Source: Burkholderiaceae bacterium (GTDB lineage: Bacteria; Pseudomonadota; Gammaproteobacteria; Burkholderiales; Burkholderiaceae_C). Taken from it: a DNA stretch of 64,000 nucleotides. The DNA is taken from NCBI GenBank assembly GCA_024235915.1, contig JACKLO010000012.1, positions 62,001 through 126,000 on the forward strand, in the 5' to 3' direction. Within the stretch, counting starts at the first letter, position 1. Each line of letters begins with the position of its first letter. The position numbers were made by a program, and so were the translations under genes. Below are positions 1-8,174 of the stretch, piece by piece. The notes beneath the pieces were generated by a model. It did not search any database. It saw only the letters and a program-made list of their open reading frames with translations, and was not told the origin of the DNA.

Positions 1-306
1 GGCGAGGCCTCGGCCGACGACGCCTGGGCCACACCCCGCACCGACGGCAGCTGGCTGATGGATGGCCTGATCCCGGCCCACGAACTGAAGGACCGCCTGG
101 ACCTGAAGGACCTGCCGGAGGAGGACCGCGGCCGCTACAACACGCTGGCTGGCATGATCATGCTCTTGCTGGGCCGCCTGCCGGCCACCGCCGACGCGGT
201 GGAATGGGCCGGCTGGCGCTTCGAGGTCGTGGACCTCGACGGCAAGCGTGTCGACAAGGTGCTGGTCAGCCGCCTCACCGAACCCAACCCTCCCGAGACC
301 CCATGA
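1..306 (+). CDS. C-terminal part of a CorC/HlyC (CNNM-type) transporter-associated protein (partial)
   Basis: Only the last 101 codons are in the window; the reading frame is open from base 1. The tail reads through a TDGSWLMDGL segment, a short helix with LKDRLDLKDLP, a hydrophobic LAGMIMLLLGRLP segment and then a beta-rich end (WRFEVVDLDGKRVDKVLV). This is the usual layout of the CorC_HlyC domain that follows DUF21 and CBS domains in membrane proteins of the YfjD/TlyC type, linked to divalent-cation transport. The membrane and CBS parts lie upstream and cannot be seen. The TGA stop overlaps the ATG of the SapC gene by four bases, so the two are probably co-transcribed. Family call fairly sure, exact paralogue unknown. 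Confidence 0.8.
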   Translation, partial: GEASADDAWATPRTDGSWLMDGLIPAHELKDRLDLKDLPEEDRGRYNTLAGMIMLLLGRLPATADAVEWAGWRFEVVDLDGKRVDKVLVSRLTEPNPPETP

Positions 307-1040
307 TCATTCCTGCTCTCCACCGCCAGGCCCGTCCCGTCAACAGCAACGCCGACCGCCAGACCGCGGTGGGTCTGCCGGTGGCGTCTTGGTCGCACAT
401 GGCCGGCGTCAATGCCCTGTTCCTCACCGCGGCCGAGTGCATGCAGGCCGCCTGCGACTACCCCATCGTCTTCGTGAAGGCGGGTGACGATGGCCAAGGC
501 GGCGTCGACTACGCACCCATCGCCGTCTTCGGCCTGTCGCCGGGCGAGAACCTCTATCTGCAGGATGGGGCCTGGCGTGCCCACCAGCTGCCGGCGCTGA
601 TGGCCAGCTACCCGTTCGCCATCGCGCGGGGAGAGCAGGGCCAGTTCGCTGTCTGTATCGACACTGCCTACGAAGGGCTGGCGGCACAAGGCGGCGAGCG
701 CCTGTTCGACGACGCCGGTCAGCCCACGGAGTTCGCCCGCCGCGTCACCAGCGAGCTTGAAAAGCTGGAAGCGCAGATCCAGGGCACGCGTGCCGTGTCG
801 CGACGCCTCGCCGAACTGGGCCTGCTGGCCGAGAAGCGCTTCGACGGCACCACACCCGATGGCCGCAAGGTCAGCGTCGACGGCTTCTTCATGGTCGATG
901 AGGACAAGCTCAAGGCGCTGCCCGATGCCACGCTGCTGGAACTGCAGCGCAACGGCCTGATGAACCTGATCCAGGCGCACTGGGTGTCGCTGGGGCAGAT
1001 GCGCAAGCTGCTGATGTGGCGCGGGGAGCGTCCGGCGTGA
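303..1040 (+). CDS. SapC family protein
   Basis: A 245-residue protein of the SapC family, named after a gene near a Campylobacter S-layer locus; the biochemical role is unknown. Family traits visible: an early PVASWSHMAGVNALFLTAAE stretch, a PIVFVKAG segment, the FGLSPGENLYL strand, and a middle AxYPFAIARGEQGQFAVCID block typical of SapC homologues. No signal peptide or membrane segment is seen. The ATG at 303 was chosen over upstream starts because it overlaps the preceding stop as ATGA, and it gives the normal family length. Its own stop overlaps the GTG of the next gene as GTGA, which indicates translational coupling in a three-gene string. Confidence 0.85.
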   Translation: MIIPALHRQARPVNSNADRQTAVGLPVASWSHMAGVNALFLTAAECMQAACDYPIVFVKAGDDGQGGVDYAPIAVFGLSPGENLYLQDGAWRAHQLPALMASYPFAIARGEQGQFAVCIDTAYEGLAAQGGERLFDDAGQPTEFARRVTSELEKLEAQIQGTRAVSRRLAELGLLAEKRFDGTTPDGRKVSVDGFFMVDEDKLKALPDATLLELQRNGLMNLIQAHWVSLGQMRKLLMWRGERPA

Positions 1041-1519
1041 CACCGGAGCCGGCCGATGCCCTGGACCGCGACCTCTACGACCAGCCCGGGCACCTGATCC
1101 GGCGTGCCCAGCAGATCGCGGTGTCGATGTTCCTCGATGCCGTGGGCCGCGACGTCACGCCGGTGCAGTACGCCGTGCTGCGCATGCTGCAGGAGCGCCC
1201 CGGCATCGACCAGGTCACGCTGGCGCGAGAGGTGGCGCTGGACACCTCCACCACCGCCGACCTGGCAGCGCGGCTGGAAGCCAAGGGCTGGGTCGAGCGC
1301 CGGCTGCTGCCGCGCCGTCAGCGCAGCCTGGTGCTGACGGCCGAAGGACAGGCGGTGCTGGCGCGGCTGATCCCCGGCATCCAGCAGCTCAACGACAGCA
1401 TCCTGGAGCCGCTGTCGCCCGAGGAGCGTCAGCAGTTCATGGCGCTGCTGCGCAAGTTCGTGCGCATGAACAACGCGCAGAGCCGGGCACCGCTGCAGCC
1501 GGCGCGGCTCGAAGCCTAG
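1037..1519 (+). CDS. MarR family transcriptional regulator
   Basis: A 160-residue winged-helix regulator of the MarR family. Visible parts: an N-terminal dimerisation helix (HLIRRAQQIAVSMFLD), the recognition region with LAREVALDTSTTADLAARLEAKGWVE, and a wing RRLLPRRQRSLVLT, then C-terminal helices for dimerisation. The GTG at 1037 overlaps the SapC stop as GTGA and has GGGGAGC about eight bases upstream; an ATG at 1016 would add seven residues and is less likely. The gene lies directly before a Rieske-type demethylase operon and a perfect inverted repeat sits in that gap, so it most likely represses that operon and responds to a methoxy-aromatic acid. The ligand is inferred from position only. 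Confidence 0.9.
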   Translation: MTPEPADALDRDLYDQPGHLIRRAQQIAVSMFLDAVGRDVTPVQYAVLRMLQERPGIDQVTLAREVALDTSTTADLAARLEAKGWVERRLLPRRQRSLVLTAEGQAVLARLIPGIQQLNDSILEPLSPEERQQFMALLRKFVRMNNAQSRAPLQPARLEA

Positions 1520-1557
1520 GGTTTTCACGGGTATTGGTGCCCGGCTTGATCTCTATC

Positions 1558-1573
1558 ATTCAGTACACTGAAT
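1558..1573 (+). promoter_or_regulatory. Probable MarR operator in front of the vanA-like gene
   Basis: ATTCAGTACACTGAAT is a perfect inverted repeat with two 7-base arms around AC, of the size bound by MarR dimers. It lies 38 bases after the marR stop and 37 bases before the vanA-like start. It overlaps the end of TATCAT (1554-1559), a fair -10 match, so binding would block initiation. No convincing -35 was found at normal spacing. Assignment to the adjacent MarR protein is inference. Confidence 0.6.
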
Positions 1574-1610
1574 GTCATTCGATGGTCTATCAAGATCGAA
1601 GGAGCCCTTC

Positions 1611-2684
1611 ATGTCCGCAGCCCCGAGCACCCCCTTCGTCCGCAATGCCTGGTACGTGGCCGCCACGCCAGGCGAAATCGACGACAAGCCACTGGCACGC
1701 ACCATCTGCGGCGAGCGCATCGTGTTCTACCGGGCCGAGGCTGGCAAGGTCGCGGCGCTGGAGGACTTCTGCCCGCACCGCGGGGCGCCGTTGTCATTGG
1801 GCAGGGTGGTGGAAGGCAAGCTGGTCTGCGGCTACCACGGCCTGGAGATGGGCTGCGATGGCAAGACCATCGCGATGCCGGGGCAGCGGGTGCGCGGCTT
1901 CCCGCCCATCCGCAGCTTTCCGGTGCTGGAGAAGCACGGCTTCGTCTGGGTCTGGACGGGTGATGCGGCGTTGGCCAGCGAGGACCTGTTGCCGAAGCTG
2001 CACTGGGCCGACGACCCCGAATGGGCATACGGCGGTGGTCTGTACCACGTGAAGGCCGACTACCGGCTGATGATCGACAACCTGATGGACCTGACGCACG
2101 AGACCTACGTGCACGCCACCAGCATCGGCCAGCCGGAGATCGACGAGACACCGTGCAAGACCACTGTGGAAGGCGACAACGCTGTCACCAGCCGCTTCAT
2201 GAGCGACATCCCGGCGCCGCCGTTCTGGCGCATGGCCATGCGTGCCCATGGCCTGCCCGACGACCAGAAGGTGGACCGCTGGCAGATCTGCCGCTACACA
2301 CCGCCCAGCCACGTGATGATCGAGGTGGGCGTGGCCCTGGCCGGCCACGGTGGCTACGAGGCGCCGAAGGACAAGAAGGTCTACAGCATCGTGGTCGACT
2401 TCATCACGCCCGAGACCGAAACCTCGATGTGGTACTTCTGGGGCATGGCGCGCAACTTCCGCGCTCAGGACAAGGCGCTGACGGCGCAGATCCGCGACGG
2501 GCAGGGCAAGATCTTCGCCGAGGACCTGGAGATGCTGGAACGCCAGCAGGCCAACCTGACGACCTGGCCCGAGCGCAAGCTGCTGATGCTCAACATCGAC
2601 GCCGGCGGCGTGCAGGCGCGCAAGGTGATCGACCGGCTGGTGACTGCAGAAGCGCAGGCCCAGGCCGCCCCTGCCACGCCCTGA
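1611..2684 (+). CDS. vanA: Rieske [2Fe-2S] oxygenase, vanillate O-demethylase alpha-subunit type
   Basis: A 357-residue terminal oxygenase. The Rieske centre is plain: C54-P-H56 and C73-GY-H76. The mononuclear iron site follows as DLTHETYVH (H163, H168). Length and the opening FVRNAWYVAATPGEID match VanA-type demethylases, which hydroxylate an aryl methyl ether so that formaldehyde is released and a phenol is left. The ATG at 1611 has GGAG eight to ten bases upstream. The reductase follows after 16 bases. Related enzymes act on syringate, dicamba or methoxybenzoates, so vanillate itself is not certain. Expression is probably held by the neighbouring MarR repressor through the palindrome just upstream. 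Confidence 0.85.
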   Translation: MSAAPSTPFVRNAWYVAATPGEIDDKPLARTICGERIVFYRAEAGKVAALEDFCPHRGAPLSLGRVVEGKLVCGYHGLEMGCDGKTIAMPGQRVRGFPPIRSFPVLEKHGFVWVWTGDAALASEDLLPKLHWADDPEWAYGGGLYHVKADYRLMIDNLMDLTHETYVHATSIGQPEIDETPCKTTVEGDNAVTSRFMSDIPAPPFWRMAMRAHGLPDDQKVDRWQICRYTPPSHVMIEVGVALAGHGGYEAPKDKKVYSIVVDFITPETETSMWYFWGMARNFRAQDKALTAQIRDGQGKIFAEDLEMLERQQANLTTWPERKLLMLNIDAGGVQARKVIDRLVTAEAQAQAAPATP

Positions 2685-2700
2685 CCGCTAGCATCGCGCC

Positions 2701-3669
2701 ATGAACGCTCCCACCACCCTGAACGTGCGCGTCGTGCGCAAGGCTGTCGAGGCCGAGGACATCTGCAGCCTGGAACTGGCGGCGGTCGACGGCGGCCCGC
2801 TGCCGGCCTTCTCGGCAGGTTCGCACGTGGACGTGCAGTTACCCGGTGGCCTGACGCGCCAGTACTCGCTGTGCAACGACCCGGCTGAAACCCACCGCTA
2901 CCTGCTGGGGGTGTTGAAGGACGCGGCCTCGCGCGGCGGCTCGCGTGCCGTGCACGAGAAGCTGCAGGAAGGCAGCGTGCTGCAGATCAGCCTGCCGAAG
3001 AACCACTTCGCCCTGGCGCACGACGCGCGGCGCCACCTGCTGCTGGCCGGTGGCATCGGCGTCACGCCCATCCTGTGCATGGCCGAGCGCCTGGCCCGCA
3101 CCGGGGCGGCTTTCGAGATGCACTACGCCACGCGCTCGCGGGCGCGCACCGCGTTTGCAGACCGGATCGCCGCGTCGTCCTTCGCCGACCGCGTGCACTT
3201 CCACTTCGACGACGGCGACGCCGCGCAGAAGCTTGACATCGCGGCATTGCTGGGCACGCCGCGCGCCGGCGAGCATGTCTACGTCTGTGGGCCCAAGGGC
3301 TTCATGGACGCCGTGCTCGGCGCCGCCCGTGCGGCAGGCTGGCCCGAGGCGCAACTGCACTATGAGTTCTTCGGCGCCGAGGTGGCACCGTCGGCCGACG
3401 ATGGCGCCTTCGAGGTGGTGCTGTCGAGTTCCGGCCGCGTGATCCCGGTGGCGGCCGACCAGACGGTGGTGCAGGCGCTGGACGCCGCCGGCGTGCTGGT
3501 GCCCACCTCCTGCGAGCAGGGCGTCTGCGGCACCTGCCTCACGCGTGTGCTCGAAGGCGAGTGCGACCACAAGGACATGTACCTCACCCCCGAGGAGCAG
3601 GCCGCCAACGACCAGTTCCTGCCCTGCTGCTCGCGCGCCAAATCGCCGCGGCTGGTGCTGGACCTCTGA
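2701..3669 (+). CDS. vanB: Vanillate O-demethylase reductase-type flavoprotein/ferredoxin (class IA reductase)
   Basis: A 322-residue reductase that passes electrons from NAD(P)H to the Rieske oxygenase. Order of parts: flavin-binding barrel with RQYSLCND (about residues 55-62), NAD-binding part with LLAGGIGVTPILCMAERL (about 114-131) and YVCGPKGFM, then a C-terminal plant-type [2Fe-2S] ferredoxin with SCEQGVCGTC and a final CC pair. The ferredoxin at the C-terminus is the phthalate dioxygenase reductase/VanB arrangement. It starts 16 bases after vanA and is surely co-transcribed. The specific substrate of the pair is inferred. Confidence 0.88.
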   Translation: MNAPTTLNVRVVRKAVEAEDICSLELAAVDGGPLPAFSAGSHVDVQLPGGLTRQYSLCNDPAETHRYLLGVLKDAASRGGSRAVHEKLQEGSVLQISLPKNHFALAHDARRHLLLAGGIGVTPILCMAERLARTGAAFEMHYATRSRARTAFADRIAASSFADRVHFHFDDGDAAQKLDIAALLGTPRAGEHVYVCGPKGFMDAVLGAARAAGWPEAQLHYEFFGAEVAPSADDGAFEVVLSSSGRVIPVAADQTVVQALDAAGVLVPTSCEQGVCGTCLTRVLEGECDHKDMYLTPEEQAANDQFLPCCSRAKSPRLVLDL

Positions 3670-3725
3670 GCCTGCCGCCCGCCGCGGCGCACGGCAGAAT
3701 CACGACCGAATCAAGGAGACAACCC

Positions 3726-4844
3726 ATGACCCAACGCACCACGCCCCCGTTCCGCGCCGACCACGTCGGCAGCTTCCTGCGCCCCAAGTACCTGCTCGAC
3801 GCGCGGGACCAGTTCTTCAACCAGAAGAGCATCACCGCCGCGCAGCTGCGCGAGGTGGAGGACAAGGCGATCACCGAGATCGTGAAGTTCCAGCAGGACG
3901 TGGGCCTGCAGAGCATCACCGACGGCGAGTTCCGCCGCACCTACTTCCACATCGACTTCCTGGAGCAGCTCGGCGGCGTGAAGACCGACATCCCGGTGAC
4001 CGTCAAGCGCCCGGACGGCACCGAGGAACTTGCGCCGCCGGTGATCCGCGTGGTCGACAAGGTGCGCCATGCCAAGGACATCCAGCGTGCCGATTTCGAG
4101 TACCTGAAGTCGCAGGTCGCGGCCGGCCTGACGCCGAAGGTCACGATCCCGTCGCCCACGATGCTGCACTTCCGCGGTGGCCGCGCCGGCATCAGCCGCG
4201 AGGCCTACCCGGAACTCGACCCGGTCTTCTACGACGACGTGGCCAAGGCCTATGGCGAGGAGCTGCAGAGCCTGTTCGACGCCGGCTGCCGCTACGTGCA
4301 GATGGACGACACCAACCTGGCCTACCTGTGCGACGAGAAGATGCGCGAAGCCGCCCGCCAGCGTGGTGACGACCCCAACGAGCTGCCGCACCGCTATGCG
4401 CAGTTCATCAACAAGGTGGTGGCGCACAAGCCCGCGGGCATGACGCTGGCCATGCACCTGTGCCGCGGCAACTTCAAGAGCACGCACGCGGCGGCTGGCA
4501 ACTACGAGCCGGTGGCCGAGGCCCTGCTGTCGGAGATGAAGCTCGACGCCTTCTTCCTGGAATACGACGACGACCGCTCGGGCGACTTCAAGCCGCTGCG
4601 CTACCTGTCCAAGGACAAGATCGTCGTGCTCGGCCTGGTGACCACCAAGTTCGGCCAGATGGAGAGCAAGGACGCGCTCAAGCGCCGCATCGACGAGGCG
4701 TCGAAGTACGCCCCGCTGGACCAGCTCTGCCTGTCACCCCAGTGCGGCTTCAGCAGCACCGTGCACGGCAACAACATCGCGGTCGAGGACCAGCGCAACA
4801 AGCTGCGCCTGGTGATCGAGGTGGCCAACGAGGTCTGGGCCTGA
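3726..4844 (+). CDS. MetE C-terminal-like cobalamin-independent methyltransferase (YxjG type)
   Basis: A 372-residue protein with only the catalytic half of cobalamin-independent methionine synthase. The four expected zinc ligands are present: H244-x-C246 in AMHLCRGN, E279 in FFLEYDD and C340 in SPQCGF. An N-terminal FRADHVGSFLRP is typical of this short family. Members are annotated as 5-methyltetrahydropteroyltriglutamate-homocysteine methyltransferase, but short forms often use other methyl donors. It starts 56 bases after vanB behind AAGGAG, so it may handle methyl groups or one-carbon units linked to methoxy-aromatic use. Its last 111 bases overlap the convergent dusC reading frame. Reaction uncertain, family sure. 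Confidence 0.8.
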   Translation: MTQRTTPPFRADHVGSFLRPKYLLDARDQFFNQKSITAAQLREVEDKAITEIVKFQQDVGLQSITDGEFRRTYFHIDFLEQLGGVKTDIPVTVKRPDGTEELAPPVIRVVDKVRHAKDIQRADFEYLKSQVAAGLTPKVTIPSPTMLHFRGGRAGISREAYPELDPVFYDDVAKAYGEELQSLFDAGCRYVQMDDTNLAYLCDEKMREAARQRGDDPNELPHRYAQFINKVVAHKPAGMTLAMHLCRGNFKSTHAAAGNYEPVAEALLSEMKLDAFFLEYDDDRSGDFKPLRYLSKDKIVVLGLVTTKFGQMESKDALKRRIDEASKYAPLDQLCLSPQCGFSSTVHGNNIAVEDQRNKLRLVIEVANEVWA

Positions 4845-5801
4845 GCCCAGCAGCGCCTCCACCGCGCGCGGGTCGCTGAGCGTGCGCACGCGGTCGTAGA
4901 GCACCTGCGCCTCGGGGAACCGGCGGCGCAGCAGGATCAGCCACTGCTTGAGCCGCCCGGCGCGGTGGCGCGGCGCCACGCGCGCCGACACGCTGCGCCA
5001 GAACGGCATCAGCAGGGCGTGTACGGCCACCCAGTCTGGCGCAGCGTATCCGCGCACCGCCCAGGCCAGGCCCGGGTCGGCCACCATGCCCCGGCCCAGC
5101 ATCAGCGCATCGCAGCCACTCTCGGCCAGGCACTGCCAGGCGTCCTGCACGGTCCAGACCTCGCCGTTGGCGACCACCGGGATCGCCACCGCCTCGCGGA
5201 TGTGACCGATGCGGTCCCAATAGGCGGGCGGGCGGTAGCCATCCACCTTCGTGCGGCCGTGCACCACCAGCTCACTCGCGCCGGCATCGGCGATGGCCCT
5301 TGCGTTTTCCAGCATGCGGCCATGGTCGCGGTGACCCAGGCGCATCTTGGCGCTCACTGGCATGGCAGCGGGCACGGCTCGACGCACCGCCGCCACGATG
5401 GCGTGCACCAACTCGGGCTCGTCCAGCAGCACCGCGCCGCCGCGGTGGCGGTTGACCACCGGCGCCGGGCAGCCGAAGTTCAGGTCCACGCCCGCCGGGC
5501 CCAGTTCGGCCAGGCGCGCGGCGTTGTCGGCCAGGCAGGCCGGGTCGCTGCCCAGCAACTGCGCACGCACCGGTGTGCCGGCCGGGGTGCATCCGCCGGT
5601 GTCCAGTTCAGGCACGATGCGGCGGAACACGCGTGCCGGCAGCAGCTGGTCGGTGACACGGATGAACTCCGACACGCACAGGTCCACGCCGCCGATGCGG
5701 GTGAGCGCGTCGCGCAGTGTGGCGTCCAGCAGGCCCTCCATGGGGGCCAGCAGCAAGCGGCGCGGCGACCGGTGTGGCGGGAACGGATGCGGCGCAGACA
5801 T
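4734..5801 (-). CDS. dusC: tRNA-dihydrouridine synthase, DusC type
   Basis: A 355-residue flavoenzyme that reduces a uridine in the tRNA D-loop (U16 for DusC). Seen: LLAPMEG at the flavin-binding start, FGCPAPVVNRHRGGA with the catalytic cysteine, KMRLGHRD, the ELVVHGRTKVDGY segment, and PVVANGEVWT/ALMLGRGM at the phosphate-binding end. The ATG at 5801 was chosen because LLLAPMEG follows at the normal distance. The protein is about 40 residues longer than E. coli DusC; the extra tail is encoded antisense to the end of the convergent methyltransferase gene, so both genes share 111 bases. Confidence 0.88.
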   Translation of the reverse strand: MSAPHPFPPHRSPRRLLLAPMEGLLDATLRDALTRIGGVDLCVSEFIRVTDQLLPARVFRRIVPELDTGGCTPAGTPVRAQLLGSDPACLADNAARLAELGPAGVDLNFGCPAPVVNRHRGGAVLLDEPELVHAIVAAVRRAVPAAMPVSAKMRLGHRDHGRMLENARAIADAGASELVVHGRTKVDGYRPPAYWDRIGHIREAVAIPVVANGEVWTVQDAWQCLAESGCDALMLGRGMVADPGLAWAVRGYAAPDWVAVHALLMPFWRSVSARVAPRHRAGRLKQWLILLRRRFPEAQVLYDRVRTLSDPRAVEALLGSGPDLVGHLDHQAQLVALVLDRDVVAVHGAAEAALG

Positions 5802-5874
5802 GGCGGGATTGTCGCCGCCGGTAGCATCACGCCTTTGGCCATGTGACCACTGGCCGTCAGCCCACACCGAAGCC

Positions 5875-7248
5875 ATGACCGTAGAACTGAAGACCCCTGG
5901 CGCTCGCGCCGTGCCCATCCACGTGGTGGACCGTGCCAGCTTCGCCACCCACCTGCGCACGGCGCCAGCGGCCACCCAGCGCTGGTTGAAGGCCAGCGGT
6001 TTCCAGGGCGAGGCCGACCGCCATCTGCTGGTGCCCGAGGCCGATGGCAGCCTCAAGGAGGTGTGGGCGGGTGTGCCGGCTGCGGATTCGCCCTGGGTGC
6101 TCTCGGCGCTGCCCACCGCGCTGCCGCCGGGCACCTACCGCATTGCCGACGACGGGCTGGAGGTGCCCGCGGAAGCAGCTGCGCTGTCCTGGGAACTGGG
6201 GGGCTACACCTTCGACGCCTACAAGGCCACGCGCCGTGAGCCGGCTACGCTGCAACTGGCACCGGGTGTGGCGGCCGAGCGCGGCCTGATGCTCGCCACG
6301 GCCATCGCCTCGGTGCGCGACCTGGTCAACACCCCAGCCGAACACCTCGGCCCGGAAGAGCTTGGCGCTGGGGTCAAGCTGGTGGCGAAACAGCATGGCG
6401 CCAAGGTCAAGGAGACCGTGGGCGACGCGCTGCTGAAGGCCAACTTCCCGGCCATCCACGCCGTGGGCCGGGCGGCGGTGCGCGCGCCGCGCCTGATCGA
6501 GCTCACCTGGGGCAACCCCAAGCACCCGAAGCTCAGCATCGTCGGCAAGGGCGTGTGCTTCGACAGCGGCGGCCTGGACTTGAAGAGCGCAGACGGCATG
6601 CGCCTGATGAAGAAAGACATGGGCGGCGCGGCCAACGCGCTGGGCCTGGCGCAGATGGTGATGGCGTTAAAGCTGCCGGTGCGCCTGCAACTGCTGATCC
6701 CTGCGGTGGAAAACGCCGTGGCCGGCAACGCCTTCCGGCCGGGGGATGTGTTCAGGACACGCAGCGGCCTGCACATCGAGATTGGCAACACCGACGCCGA
6801 GGGGCGCGTGATCCTGTGCGACGCGCTGGCCTACGCCGCGGAGTCCAAGCCGGCGCTGATCATCGACCTGGCCACGCTCACCGGCGCGGCCCGCGTGGCG
6901 CTGGGCCCGGCCTTGCCGGCGCTGTTCTGCCGCGACACGGCCCTGGCGCGCGAGCTGATGGACAGCGGCCTGGCGCTGCAGGACCCGCTGTGGCACCTGC
7001 CGCTATGGGACGGTTACCACGCCGGCATCGAGAGCCCCATCGCCGACATCGTCAACACCGGCCGCAATGCGATGGGCGGTGCCATCAATGCAGCCTTGTT
7101 CCTGGCCGATTTCGTGCCGCGCGACCTGCCCTGGCTGCACATCGACCTGTTCAGCTGGAACGACCAGGCCCGCCCCGGGCGACCGGTGGGTGGTGAGGCG
7201 CAGACGCTGCGCACGCTGCTGCAGTGGCTGGAGCGGCGCTTCGGCTGA
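5875..7248 (+). CDS. M17 family leucyl aminopeptidase
   Basis: A 457-residue cytosolic di-metal aminopeptidase that removes N-terminal residues from peptides. The M17 core is complete: VRDLVNTPAEHL opens the catalytic domain, GKGVCFDSGGLDLKSADGM holds the metal and catalytic lysine region, KKDMGGAA follows, and NTDAEGRVILCDAL is the family signature. The N-terminal third is divergent, as in the PepB-like group seen in many proteobacteria. The ATG at 5875 starts MTVELKTPG. It is divergent from dusC with 73 bases between the two starts. Which subfamily (PepA or PepB) cannot be settled by eye. Confidence 0.9.
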   Translation: MTVELKTPGARAVPIHVVDRASFATHLRTAPAATQRWLKASGFQGEADRHLLVPEADGSLKEVWAGVPAADSPWVLSALPTALPPGTYRIADDGLEVPAEAAALSWELGGYTFDAYKATRREPATLQLAPGVAAERGLMLATAIASVRDLVNTPAEHLGPEELGAGVKLVAKQHGAKVKETVGDALLKANFPAIHAVGRAAVRAPRLIELTWGNPKHPKLSIVGKGVCFDSGGLDLKSADGMRLMKKDMGGAANALGLAQMVMALKLPVRLQLLIPAVENAVAGNAFRPGDVFRTRSGLHIEIGNTDAEGRVILCDALAYAAESKPALIIDLATLTGAARVALGPALPALFCRDTALARELMDSGLALQDPLWHLPLWDGYHAGIESPIADIVNTGRNAMGGAINAALFLADFVPRDLPWLHIDLFSWNDQARPGRPVGGEAQTLRTLLQWLERRFG

Positions 7249-7353
7249 ACCCGCCACCTGAAGGCGCATGACGGCAGGTCGACCGGGTGCTGCCCTGATG
7301 GGCAGCGCGAGGTCGGCCCACTAGGATCAACGCTCCCCCGACCGAGGCGCCCC

Positions 7354-8157
7354 ATGACCGAACCGACCGAAGCCCCTGTCCTCGTGGCCACCCACGGCGC
7401 CACGCGCGTGATCACGCTCAACCGGCCCGCGGCTTTGAACAGCTTCACCGGTGCGATGCATGCGCTGCTGCTGCCGGCGCTGGACGACGCCGCCAACGAC
7501 GCCTCGGTGCGCGCCGTCATCATCACCGGCGCGGGCCGTGGCTTCTGCGCCGGGCAGGACCTGAACGACGCCGACATGGGCAATGCCACCGACGGCCCGC
7601 CCGACGTCGGTGCCGTCATCGAGCGTCATTACCGCCCGCTGGCGCTGCGCATGCACAGCATGCCGGTGCCCGTGATCGCCGCGGTCAACGGCGTTGCCGC
7701 GGGTGCGGGGGCAAATTTCGCGCTGCTGGCGGATTTCGTGCTCGCCGCCCGCGGCGCCAGCTTCATCCAGGCCTTCTCGAAGATCGGTCTCGTGCCGGAC
7801 TGCGGTGGCACCTGGCTGCTGCCACGCCTGGTGGGCCGCGCGCGTGCGCTGGGCCTGGCGATGACGGGCGAGAAGTTGCCGGCCGCGGAGGCGGAACGCA
7901 TCGGCATGATCTGGCGCTGTGTGGACGACGCAGTGCTGATGGACGAGGCCCATGCGCTGGCGACGCGTCTGGCGGCGATGCCGGTGCATGCCATGGCGCA
8001 GACGCGCCGCATCATCGACGCCTCGGGCGATCTGTCCCTGCCCGATGCGCTGACGATGGAAGCCGATACGCAGCGTGACCTCGGCCGACGCCATGACTTT
8101 GCCGAGGGCGTGGCCGCTTTCCTGGCCAAGCGCGCACCGACCTTCACTGACCGTTGA
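7354..8157 (+). CDS. paaG: Enoyl-CoA hydratase/isomerase, PaaG type (phenylacetate pathway)
   Basis: A 267-residue crotonase-fold protein. Substrate-binding and oxyanion-hole segments are seen as GRGFCAGQDL (about 61-70) and VNGVAAGAGANFALLADFVL (about 111-130). The KIGLVPDCGGTWLLPRLVG block, with D149, is characteristic of PaaG, the 1,2-epoxyphenylacetyl-CoA isomerase that makes oxepin-CoA during aerobic phenylacetate breakdown. No other paa gene is in the window, so this copy stands alone and could instead serve another CoA pathway. A TPR protein gene starts 17 bases downstream. Confidence 0.8.
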   Translation: MTEPTEAPVLVATHGATRVITLNRPAALNSFTGAMHALLLPALDDAANDASVRAVIITGAGRGFCAGQDLNDADMGNATDGPPDVGAVIERHYRPLALRMHSMPVPVIAAVNGVAAGAGANFALLADFVLAARGASFIQAFSKIGLVPDCGGTWLLPRLVGRARALGLAMTGEKLPAAEAERIGMIWRCVDDAVLMDEAHALATRLAAMPVHAMAQTRRIIDASGDLSLPDALTMEADTQRDLGRRHDFAEGVAAFLAKRAPTFTDR

Positions 8158-8174
8158 TCCTTCCGCACCCACCG

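Noticed and set aside
1572..1610. An upstream start for the vanA-like gene at 1572
   Set aside because: It would place the operator and its flank inside the gene. The ATG at 1611 has a good ribosome-binding site and the normal VanA start.
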